A stretch of 6,735 nt of DNA from Arthrobacter sp. GTDB taxonomy: Bacteria; Actinomycetota; Actinomycetes; Actinomycetales; Micrococcaceae. Made by a program: the position numbers and the translations under genes. Shown here in pieces: positions 1 to 6,227 of the stretch. The notes under the pieces were generated by a model, which saw only the letters and a list, made by a program, of their open reading frames with translations, was not told the DNA's origin and ran no database searches. How positions within the stretch are numbered: position 1 is the first letter of the stretch; the number at the start of each line of letters is the position of its first letter. The DNA lies in assembly GCA_030146405.1 (NCBI GenBank), contig JASLBS010000199.1, positions 1-6,735 of the forward strand, written 5' to 3'.

Positions 1-349
1 CTACGACCGGCAGGAGTTCTCCCGCGCACTCGAGACCGTGTGGGGTGTACTCGGTGACACCAACGCGTACTTCGCGGACCAGCAGCCGTGGGTCCTGCGG
101 AAGAGTGACCCGGAGCGCATGGCAACGGTGCTCTACGTGACCCTGGAGGTCCTCCGGGTTGTGGCGATCCTCGCGCAACCGGTCATGCCACGCAGCGCAG
201 CGGAGATCCTCGCGGCGCTGGGGCAGGGCACCGAGGACGACGACGCACGGCGCAGCTTCGGCGCACTGCCCGTCCGGATCGAGCCCGGGACCCCGCTGCC
301 CGCGCCGTCGCCGGTGTTCCCCAAGTACGAGGAACCCGCCGGGAGCTGA
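1..349 (+). CDS. metG: Methionyl-tRNA synthetase, C-terminal end (5' partial)
   Basis: The reading frame is open from base 2 and stops at TGA 347-349, giving the last 115 residues of a protein that begins outside the window. The visible part matches the helical anticodon-binding domain of methionyl-tRNA synthetase: a Trp-containing helix, then the family pattern N-x-Y-F-x4-PW-x-L-R-K, then a helix with LYVTLEVLRVVAILAQPVMP and a short tail ending in VFPKYEEPAGS. Tails of the form 'P-x-F-P-K/R-Y/I' are common at the end of this enzyme. The enzyme is cytosolic and charges tRNA-Met with methionine for initiation and elongation. The Rossmann catalytic domain with its HIGH and KMSKS motifs is upstream and cannot be checked here. 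No C-terminal tRNA-binding (EMAP-like) dimerisation domain follows, which fits the shorter actinobacterial form. It converges with the - strand genes and is not part of their operon. Confidence 0.9.
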   Translation, partial: YDRQEFSRALETVWGVLGDTNAYFADQQPWVLRKSDPERMATVLYVTLEVLRVVAILAQPVMPRSAAEILAALGQGTEDDDARRSFGALPVRIEPGTPLPAPSPVFPKYEEPAGS

Positions 350-363
350 GTGCCGCCGGCGGG
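335..363. terminator. Hairpin across the converging stop codons, possible bidirectional terminator
   Basis: CCCGCCGG at 335-342 and CCGGCGGG at 356-363 are exact reverse complements. They give an 8-bp all-G/C stem with a 13-nt loop that holds the MetRS stop codon (347-349). On the - strand the hairpin comes directly after the stop of the 179-residue gene (367-365) and is followed by TTCC. There is no true U tract on either side, so intrinsic termination is an inference from position and stem strength. U-poor terminators are common in high-GC actinobacteria. Confidence 0.45.
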
Positions 364-364
364 A

Positions 365-904
365 TCAGACCCGCAGGAACCGGGTGGCGGCGGTCGCCGT
401 CATCACCCGGGCCACGGTGTCCTGCTGGCTCCGAGATGCCTCGAGGAGCTCCCGGATCACCTGCTGGTTCAGCACGGCGTCGCCGACCGACGCCGTGCTG
501 TGCGTCGACAGGGCGAGGAGCGTGGCCCACATTCCCTCCTTGCCCTTGAGCAGCGACTGCAGGGCCTCGAGTTCGAGCTGTGCGCCCGCGGTGGCCTTCC
601 GCCTCCTCGGGTTGAGCGGGTTCCACTCCGCGACGACGGTCAGCACGTGTGCAACCGCCATCTTGAGGAGATTGGGTCGATGACCCAGGGCGCGGATCAT
701 GCGCTTCAGATAGGCGCGTTCCTCACCGATCTCCTGGCGCAGACGCATGAAGTCCGCTTCGAACGGTGTCCCGTTCCACGACTTCGCGGCTGCTTCGAAG
801 AGCCGGACGCCGTTGGTGGCGCCCATGAGGTGCAGGTCGAGGTAGGGCAGGAGCGTGTCCAGGTCGAGCTGGCGGAGCGCGATGCCGTTCTCGGCGTGCG
901 TCAT
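365..904 (-). CDS. Hypothetical all-helical protein, 179 aa
   Basis: I do not recognise this family. It starts at ATG 904-902, with GGAAGGAA six bases upstream as a good ribosome binding site, and ends at TGA 367-365. It encodes 179 residues with no signal peptide, no membrane segment and no cysteine. The sequence reads as a run of amphipathic helices at roughly 9-42, 48-73, 76-94, 104-134 and 139-173. Charged stretches include the glutamates near 58-62 and a basic turn at 97-103 (N-P-L-N-P-R-R-R-K). A cytosolic helical bundle is likely. A ferritin-like fold came to mind, but the usual E-x-x-H pairs are absent. It begins 31 nt after the histidine kinase stop on the same strand, so the two are probably cotranscribed. 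A role as an accessory or output partner of that kinase is possible but rests only on position. Codon use looks like that of its neighbours, so transfer is not indicated. Confidence 0.8.
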   Translation of the reverse strand: MTHAENGIALRQLDLDTLLPYLDLHLMGATNGVRLFEAAAKSWNGTPFEADFMRLRQEIGEERAYLKRMIRALGHRPNLLKMAVAHVLTVVAEWNPLNPRRRKATAGAQLELEALQSLLKGKEGMWATLLALSTHSTASVGDAVLNQQVIRELLEASRSQQDTVARVMTATAATRFLRV

Positions 905-910
905 GGAGGA

Positions 911-918
911 TTCCTTCC
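911..918 (-). promoter_or_regulatory. Ribosome binding site of the 179-aa gene
   Basis: On the - strand GGAAGGAA lies six bases before ATG 904-902, which supports this start. The spacer itself is TCCTCC, partly complementary to the binding site, so a small local fold around the site is conceivable. Only about three or four base pairs could form, so it is weak. Confidence 0.6.
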
Positions 919-935
919 GTGGTGGGACGGGCCTC

Positions 936-2657
936 TCAGCCTACGGCAGCCCGATCGAGCAGGGGTAGCGTGATGGCGACGGTGGTCCCGGCACCCAGGC
1001 TCGATTCGATGGTGATACTCCCGCGATGGGCGTCGAACGTCCTCTTGGCGATCGACAGTCCCACGCCGGCGCCCGGGAGTGCCTGGTTCGCGTTGGACGC
1101 GCGGTGGAAGGAGTCGAACAGGTGCGGGAGATCGTCCGCCGGAATACCGATCCCGGTGTCCTGCACCACGACGACGGCGTGCGCATCATCCGCATCCAGG
1201 GTCAGACCCACGAGGACGCGGCCGTTCTCCTGCGTGAACTTGATGGCGTTGGACAGGACGACTCCCAGAGCAGTGGAGAGTTGCGCGCGGTCACCGGAGA
1301 CGGTCACGCCGTGATCCGGGAGGTCCTGGTCGATGCTGACCCCACCGGCCGACGCCTGGAGAACGGTGCGGCCCGTCAGTTCGGAGATCAGGTGGACGAG
1401 ATCCACGGGACCGTGCGCGGATGCATCGGGTTCCTGCGAGGAGAGCGCGGAGATGTTCTCGATCAACTCGCTCAGCTTGGCAGTGTTGCGCTCGACGGCC
1501 TGCAGCATGGTGCTGGCCCCGGGAGGCAGTTCGCCGCCCAGTCCGTCATTGATCATCTCCAAGTAGCCCGCGATCGACGCCAACGGCGTGCGCAGCTCGT
1601 GGTTGACGGTACCCACGAAGTCGCTCTTGGCCCGGTTGAGGGCGCGCAGCTTCTGGACCGCCTGGTGCTGGCGGGTGATCAACTGTGCCTGGATGAGACC
1701 GTGAGCGAGATTTCCGAGCACGTGCTGCGTCAATCCGCTGGTGGCTCCCGACCATCCGGGTGACGTACCTTCGTTGATGATCCACAGCAGCCCGAAGGGG
1801 GTATCGCCCTCGCCCAGTGCAGTGACCACACCGCTGACCCGCCCCTTCGCACCGACACCGGCCTCGAGCCACTCCGGGACCCGGACTCCGCCGTCCGCGG
1901 GAGTGCCGGAGGTGGATTCGTCGGTGAGATCTGCTGTCGCGGACTGCTCCCAGAGCGAGAGCGCGAGGGCCCGGGAGGCATCCTGGTCGACCCGCAGCTG
2001 GGCGGTGAGGATCTGGCGCCCTGCTACGGCACCGTTCGTCCAGCTGCTGCTGCGGGCGGCCACACGATCGTCGTCGAAGATCTGCAGCGCCAGATGGTCC
2101 GCCCCGAGCGCCGGCCCGAGGTCCGGCAGGAACTGGTCGATCATGACGATCGGATCGTTGGTGGACCGGATGCGGGCCGAGATGCGCCGCATGTCCTCGC
2201 GGAGGCGCGCCGTTGACCTCCGCTTCTCCTCGCGTTGGCGGCGTCGCGTGATCAGGGTGCGTGTTCGCTGCAGTAGCTCGGTGGGCCTGACCGGGCGGAA
2301 GAGGACGTCGGAGACATGGGATTCCAGGATCGGCGGAACGGACGCGGTGCCGTCCGCCGGCAGGAGAAGGATCACCGGGAGCGCCGCGAGGTGTGGATGG
2401 TCCGGGATGATGCCGTCCAGGGAGCCGATGTGCGCCAGCGCGAAGTCCACGTCCACGAGGAGGACGTCGGGGTGCGCCGTGAGGACCTCATGGAGGAGCA
2501 GGTCCACGGAGGTGGCGCCGCTCGCCGTGAGCCCTCCGGTGGCGAGCACGCGCTCCAGCTCCGCGCAGTCCTCCGCCGAGGACGAGGCCACGACGGCTAC
2601 GGCTGCACCGGGCTCCGGTGCTGTTTCCTGCTGCACCACGGCGTCCTCCCGATCCAT
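936..2657 (-). CDS. Soluble sensor histidine kinase with degenerate receiver and GAF-like domains
   Basis: The protein has 573 residues when started at ATG 2657-2655; it ends at TGA 938-936. Domains in order are: a receiver-like domain (about 19-138), a basic coiled-coil linker (about 129-164), a GAF-like region (about 169-320), HisKA (about 335-405) and HATPase_c (about 450-568). The H-box is F-V-G-T-V-N-H-E-L-R-T-P with phosphoacceptor His353. The N-box has Asn470, the G1 box is DTGIGIP at 500-506, the F-box is LFDSFHRAS near 513-521, and the G2 box is GAGVGL at 529-534. The kinase core is therefore intact and should autophosphorylate with ATP. The receiver keeps an Asp (69, in LLVDVDFA). 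Its acidic pair is replaced by A/S residues, the Thr/Ser site by Leu-Pro and the Lys by Arg121, so it is probably not a normal phosphoacceptor. There is no membrane segment, so signals are probably cytosolic, through GAF or receiver contacts. An in-frame ATG at 2765 would add 36 residues but overlaps the permease end and reads as low-complexity Pro/Arg sequence; ATG 2657 has GGAG seven bases upstream. Confidence 0.9.
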   Translation of the reverse strand: MDREDAVVQQETAPEPGAAVAVVASSSAEDCAELERVLATGGLTASGATSVDLLLHEVLTAHPDVLLVDVDFALAHIGSLDGIIPDHPHLAALPVILLLPADGTASVPPILESHVSDVLFRPVRPTELLQRTRTLITRRRQREEKRRSTARLREDMRRISARIRSTNDPIVMIDQFLPDLGPALGADHLALQIFDDDRVAARSSSWTNGAVAGRQILTAQLRVDQDASRALALSLWEQSATADLTDESTSGTPADGGVRVPEWLEAGVGAKGRVSGVVTALGEGDTPFGLLWIINEGTSPGWSGATSGLTQHVLGNLAHGLIQAQLITRQHQAVQKLRALNRAKSDFVGTVNHELRTPLASIAGYLEMINDGLGGELPPGASTMLQAVERNTAKLSELIENISALSSQEPDASAHGPVDLVHLISELTGRTVLQASAGGVSIDQDLPDHGVTVSGDRAQLSTALGVVLSNAIKFTQENGRVLVGLTLDADDAHAVVVVQDTGIGIPADDLPHLFDSFHRASNANQALPGAGVGLSIAKRTFDAHRGSITIESSLGAGTTVAITLPLLDRAAVG

Positions 2658-2664
2658 CGCTGCA

Positions 2665-2668
2665 CTCC
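2665..2668 (-). promoter_or_regulatory. Ribosome binding site of the histidine kinase
   Basis: GGAG on the - strand, seven bases before ATG 2657-2655, inside GGGTGGAGTGCAGCG. It is the main reason for choosing this start over the upstream in-frame ATG at 2765. Confidence 0.55.
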
Positions 2669-2672
2669 ACCC

Positions 2673-2678
2673 AATATA
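2673..2678 (-). promoter_or_regulatory. Possible -10 element before the histidine kinase
   Basis: TATATT on the - strand is an isolated AT-rich hexamer in very GC-rich sequence and matches five of six bases of TATAAT. The hexamer 17 bases upstream (CTCCTG) is not a convincing -35 box. A start 6-9 bases downstream would fall inside or next to the ribosome binding site and give a near-leaderless message. This is a weak candidate for a separate kinase promoter inside the 64-bp gap. Confidence 0.2.
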
Positions 2679-2686
2679 GGCGGTCG

Positions 2687-2709
2687 GCGGCGCTGCAGGA
2701 GGACGCCGC
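2687..2709 (-). other. Small GC hairpin between permease and kinase genes
   Basis: On the - strand GCGGCG and CGCCGC (2709-2704 and 2692-2687) form a perfect 6-bp stem with an 11-nt loop. It sits 12 bases after the permease stop and ahead of the kinase start. There is no U tract. It could attenuate read-through or protect the upstream message, or be chance in GC-rich DNA. Confidence 0.3.
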
Positions 2710-2721
2710 GGGTAGGCATGC

Positions 2722-5304
2722 TCAGTCCGTGGCCAATCCTGCGACGGGTGAGAGCCGGGCAGCACGCCGGGCCGGGAGAACGGAGGCGATGAGTCCTGCC
2801 GCCACGGCCACTGCGAGGACCATGCCGATCTGGCCGAGGGGCACGGCCGGGATCACCGGTGTGATGCCCCCGAGCGCTGCCTGCGCACCCAGCCAGCCGT
2901 AGAGGACCCCGAGAACCGAGCCCAGGAGAGCCGCCACGCCGGCGATCAGTACGGCCTCCACCGCGAGCATCCCCCGCAGCTGCCCGCGGGTCAGCCCGAG
3001 TGCCCGCAACAGCGAGTTCTCCCGCCGTCGCTCCAGGACGGAGAGGGACAGGGTGTTCGCTACGCCGATCAGGGCGATCAGCACGGCCACGGCCAGCAGC
3101 GCGGTGACGATCAACAGCATCACGTCGATGACCTGGTGGTACGCGATACGTTCGGTGGCACCACCGGACACCTGGTACTCGGAGAGGCCTATAGCAGCCA
3201 CGATCTGCGACTGCACCTCGGCCACGGCGGACGAGCCCAGGCCGTCGTCGAGCTTGAGCCAGAACGTGGTCCCGAGGTACTCCACGAGGGTGGTGGCAGC
3301 GGCCTGTTCAAGTACTCCCTCCGCCACGGCTTCTTCCCCGAGGTACCCGGCGAGCGCATCCGGGGGAGTGCCACCGAGTTGCTCGGCCGTCGCCGTGGAG
3401 ATCAGCGGAACGAAGAAGCTCGAATCCGTCGCTGTGACCGGGAGGGTCACCGGACCGTCGACCGTATCGAGCGTGACGTCCCGCTGGTCCCAGGACTGCG
3501 CTGCCAGGACCATGCCATCGGTCAGGGCGGTACCGTCGGAGCGGAGGACGCCGGCGAGATCGTCCGGGTCCGCCGAGTACACGAGTTCCTGCCCGTCCTG
3601 CCCGCTGGTGAGCAGGACCGGCGTGATCTCGACGGCGCTCTCCACGCCCTCCACGCTCCGAAGGGTCATCGCGCCGGCAAAGGTGCCGGGAACGCCTCCT
3701 CCCGCCGACGCGGTGTCCGCTCCGAGTCCTGAGACCTGGAGGTCGACGGCGTAGTTCTGCCCCAGCTCGGAGTCGAAGGTGGTGCGCGCGGTCTGCGCGC
3801 CCACCATCATCATGGTCACGAGGGTGACACCCACCATCAAGGCGGTCGAGGAGGCGGTGGTACGGGCCGGGTTACGGACGGCATTCACCGAGGCGAGAAC
3901 GCCGGGAACCCCGATCGGGCGGGCGAGCCGCCCCACCAGGGCGACGCACGCCGGAACGAAGAACGGCGCGAGGAGCACCACACCCAGGAAGGACAGTGCA
4001 CCGCCCGCCACCGCCGGGAGGAGCGCTGCGGTGAGCGCGCCGAACAGGAGGAGCGCTCCGCCCCCGAGGACGGCCACGAGGCCCGGGATGAGCCGGAGCA
4101 GACCGCTCCTGCTCCCCGCCGGAGCGTAGTCGGTCGGGCGGAGTGCGGCGAGGGGGGCCACACGCGTAGCGGCCCGGGCGGGAACGAGAGCCGCCAGCAG
4201 GGTCATCAGGAGACCGACCACCAGGCCGACGACGACCGCGGACGGAGGGACGGCGAGCACGGCGAAGGACCCGATGTCGGTCCGCTGGGCGAGCGCCACG
4301 AGCACCGCCATCACTGCGACGGCAAGAAGGACTCCGAGGACGGCGGAGACGAAGCCCACGATGACTGCCTCGACGAGCACCGACGCCCTGATCTGTCGCC
4401 GTTCGGCGCCGATGCACCGCAGCAGCGCGAGTTCCCGCGTCCGTTGGGCCACCAGCACCGAGAAGGTGTTCGAGATGACCAGACCGGCAACGATCACGGA
4501 CACCACCGCGAACGCGAGAAGGATACCGGTGAGAACATCGGTGCCCGAGGAGAGGGCTGCGACATCGATGACCGTCTGCTCACTGGCGGTACGGACCACG
4601 AGTGGATCGCCGCTGGGTGAGGAGAAGGCCGAGAGCACCTCGGTGACGTCGGCGGTGACGGCGGCGGAATCGGCCCCGGGGGTGAGCGCCACCTGGACGT
4701 TGCCGAGGAAGACCTGACCGGCTGTCACCTCACGTATCACGGCGGGTGCGGCGAGGACCTGCACGGCCCCGCCCACCCTGGGATCGGCACTCGGTTCAAG
4801 AAGGCCCGACACGGTGAGGGCGTTGCCGGCCGAGGTGGAGCTGCCGGTCTGCTCGATCGCCACGGTGTCCCCGACAGCGACACCGAGCCGCTCGGCGGAG
4901 GCCGTGTCGAGGGCCACCTCGCTCGGCGTCGAGGGGTAGGAACCCTGAACCACCTCGGCGGTCTCCAGCGGATCGGGGGCAGTGCTGGTGAGGACGGCCG
5001 TGGAGGTCTGGGATCCGGTCATGAGCAGGGTGTACGCCTGCTCGAAACCGTGGGTGGCCGCCACCCCCTCGATCGCCGCGAGCTCGCCGGGGATCTCGGG
5101 GGACACCGACCCGTACTGGTCACCCGTCACCACGAGGTCGGCCGCGGCATAGGGAGCACCGACACTGCGCGTGAGGCTGGCCGTGGTGGTGGCACCCACC
5201 ATCAGGGTGGCCGAGAGGAAGGCCACCCCGAGCATCACGGCGAGGCCGACGGCGACGAATCGGCGCGCATGTGTCCGCACCTGCGCAAGGGCTACCTGCA
5301 GCAC
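2722..5304 (-). CDS. ABC transporter permease with two FtsX domains, 860 aa
   Basis: This is the membrane subunit of the ABC transporter whose ATPase lies directly upstream. The start is GTG 5304-5302, one base after the ATPase stop, so translation is probably coupled; the stop is TGA 2724-2722. Hydrophobic segments lie at about 16-38, 256-283, 308-338, 354-376, 405-429, 432-457, 484-504, 727-749, 778-805 and 824-844, ten in all. The layout is a duplicated unit: an N-terminal helix, a large external domain (about 40-255), and a three-helix FtsX domain (about 258-385); then two linking helices, a second anchor helix, a second external domain (about 505-725) and a second FtsX domain (about 727-850). 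Each FtsX domain has the cytoplasmic coupling motif: R-T-R-E-L-A-L-L-R-C-I-G-A at 288-300 and R-R-R-E-N-S-L-L-R-A-L-G-L at 759-771. The fold is the MacB/LolCE (type VII) class, which usually exports or extracts lipids, peptides or drugs, or transmits force across the membrane. The substrate cannot be read from the sequence. Confidence 0.92.
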   Translation of the reverse strand: MLQVALAQVRTHARRFVAVGLAVMLGVAFLSATLMVGATTTASLTRSVGAPYAAADLVVTGDQYGSVSPEIPGELAAIEGVAATHGFEQAYTLLMTGSQTSTAVLTSTAPDPLETAEVVQGSYPSTPSEVALDTASAERLGVAVGDTVAIEQTGSSTSAGNALTVSGLLEPSADPRVGGAVQVLAAPAVIREVTAGQVFLGNVQVALTPGADSAAVTADVTEVLSAFSSPSGDPLVVRTASEQTVIDVAALSSGTDVLTGILLAFAVVSVIVAGLVISNTFSVLVAQRTRELALLRCIGAERRQIRASVLVEAVIVGFVSAVLGVLLAVAVMAVLVALAQRTDIGSFAVLAVPPSAVVVGLVVGLLMTLLAALVPARAATRVAPLAALRPTDYAPAGSRSGLLRLIPGLVAVLGGGALLLFGALTAALLPAVAGGALSFLGVVLLAPFFVPACVALVGRLARPIGVPGVLASVNAVRNPARTTASSTALMVGVTLVTMMMVGAQTARTTFDSELGQNYAVDLQVSGLGADTASAGGGVPGTFAGAMTLRSVEGVESAVEITPVLLTSGQDGQELVYSADPDDLAGVLRSDGTALTDGMVLAAQSWDQRDVTLDTVDGPVTLPVTATDSSFFVPLISTATAEQLGGTPPDALAGYLGEEAVAEGVLEQAAATTLVEYLGTTFWLKLDDGLGSSAVAEVQSQIVAAIGLSEYQVSGGATERIAYHQVIDVMLLIVTALLAVAVLIALIGVANTLSLSVLERRRENSLLRALGLTRGQLRGMLAVEAVLIAGVAALLGSVLGVLYGWLGAQAALGGITPVIPAVPLGQIGMVLAVAVAAGLIASVLPARRAARLSPVAGLATD

Positions 5305-5305
5305 G

Positions 5306-6085
5306 TCAGGCCCCCAGCTTCGCGAGGGCGCCGAGGATCTCCTCGGGCGTGGACTGCTCGAGTTCGCCCACGAGCGTGCCGTCCTTCATCAGGAGCACCC
5401 GATCGGCGTAGGAGGCCGCCACCGGATCGTGTGTGACCATGATGATGCTCTGCCCCATCTCGCGGCAGCTCCTGCGCAGCAGCGAGAGCACTTCGGCGCC
5501 GGTGGCCGAGTCGAGGTTGCCGGTGGGCTCGTCCCCGAAGATGACGTCCGGGCGGGTCAGGAGGGCCCTCGCGACGGCGACGCGCTGCTGCTGTCCGCCG
5601 GAGAGCTCGTGCGGCCTGTGGGCAAGGCGATCATCCAGGCCGAGCGAGGACGAGATCTGCTGCAGCCAGACCCGGTCCACGGTGCCTCCGGCGAGCGCCA
5701 CGGGCAGGGTGATGTTCTGTTCGGCCGTCAGTGTCGGTACGAGGTTGAAGGCCTGGAACACGAATCCCACGCGCTCGCGTCGCAGCCGGGTGAGGGCGGC
5801 GTCCGGCAGGGAGGTGATCTCGGTTCCGCCCAGCCACAGCTGCCCGGTGTCGATGCTGTCCAGTCCTGCGAGGCAGTGCATGAGGGTGGACTTGCCCGAT
5901 CCCGAGGGGCCCATGATGGCGGTGAAACGCTCGCGCTCCACGTCGACCGTCACGTCGCGGAGGGCCTGGACGGTCGTCTCGCCGCGCCCGTAGCTCTTGG
6001 AGACGCCCCGCGCGCTCACGGCGGAGGGCGGTGCAGGGGTGGTGGCGCCCATGGGGGATCCCGGGATATTCGTGGAAGTGGTCAT
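5306..6085 (-). CDS. ABC transporter ATP-binding protein (MacB/LolD type)
   Basis: This 259-residue ATPase powers the adjacent permease at the inner face of the membrane. All catalytic motifs are present: Walker A GPSGSGKST at 59-67, Q-loop Gln111 (F-V-F-Q-A-F-N-L-V-P), signature LSGGQQQR at 161-168, Walker B with D185-E186 followed by P-T-G-N-L-D-S, and switch His219 in M-V-T-H-D. The Q-loop sequence 'FQxFNLVPTLTAxxNI' and the 'DEPTGNLD' form are typical of the LolD/MacB/FtsE group that works with FtsX-type permeases. The first 20 or so residues are a Ser/Pro/Thr-rich tail outside the fold. Start ATG 6085-6083 has only a weak ribosome binding site (GTGGAT). ATG 6052-6050 (Met12) is an alternative that leaves every motif intact. 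The stop, TGA 5308-5306, is one base from the permease GTG. The 142-bp gap upstream leaves room for a promoter, but I see no good -35/-10 pair. Confidence 0.93.
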   Translation of the reverse strand: MTTSTNIPGSPMGATTPAPPSAVSARGVSKSYGRGETTVQALRDVTVDVERERFTAIMGPSGSGKSTLMHCLAGLDSIDTGQLWLGGTEITSLPDAALTRLRRERVGFVFQAFNLVPTLTAEQNITLPVALAGGTVDRVWLQQISSSLGLDDRLAHRPHELSGGQQQRVAVARALLTRPDVIFGDEPTGNLDSATGAEVLSLLRRSCREMGQSIIMVTHDPVAASYADRVLLMKDGTLVGELEQSTPEEILGALAKLGA

Positions 6086-6178
6086 GGATCCACAGTAGGA
6101 ATCAGCAGGGGGTCGGCGGATCGGAGGAGAGGCCCGTGTTCGGCGCGATGCTCGTCATACCCCGGGATGAGGGGCGCC

Positions 6179-6214
6179 TCGGAGGGCTCCCACGGCAGGG
6201 GGCGGAGCCTCCGA
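6179..6214 (-). terminator. Bulged hairpin between response regulator and ABC genes
   Basis: On the - strand TCGGAGGCTCC (6214-6204) pairs with GGAGCCCTCCGA (6190-6179). This gives an 11-bp stem with one bulged C and a 13-nt loop, beginning 13 bases after the regulator stop codon. No U tract follows (next bases GGCGCCCC). It is positioned to reduce read-through into the ABC genes or to stabilise the upstream message. Which of these applies is inference. Confidence 0.4.
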
Positions 6215-6216
6215 CG

Positions 6217-6227
6217 ACACCGGGTGT
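6217..6227. repeat. Short inverted repeat ACACC-G-GGTGT
   Basis: A perfect 5-bp inverted repeat with a 1-nt centre, directly after the response regulator stop codon. The spacing is too tight for an RNA hairpin. It could be a small protein-binding dyad, for example for the regulator itself, but a match this short can arise by chance. Confidence 0.2.

Noticed and set aside
365..904. 179-aa protein as a ferritin-like or HPt protein
   Set aside because: It is helical, but the spaced E and E-x-x-H ligands of ferritin-like proteins are missing, and no His sits in an HPt-like context that I could recognise.
1741..2679. Open frame of 312 codons on the + strand
   Set aside because: It is antisense to the kinase, with Ser/Arg-rich composition and no recognisable domain. 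The - strand frame has clear kinase motifs.
2658..2765. A 36-residue N-terminal extension of the kinase from the ATG at 2765
   Set aside because: It overlaps the last 15 codons of the permease, has no domain content (Pro/Arg/Ala-rich), and the downstream ATG has a good ribosome binding site and leads directly into the receiver-like fold.
6055..6067. Overlapping palindromes GGGATCCC and ATCCCGGGAT, with CCCGGGAT repeated at 6161-6168
   Set aside because: They lie inside the ATPase N-terminal codons (Pro-Gly-Ser-Pro). Eight-base GC-rich repeats 100 bp apart are expected by chance here, so I did not call an operator.
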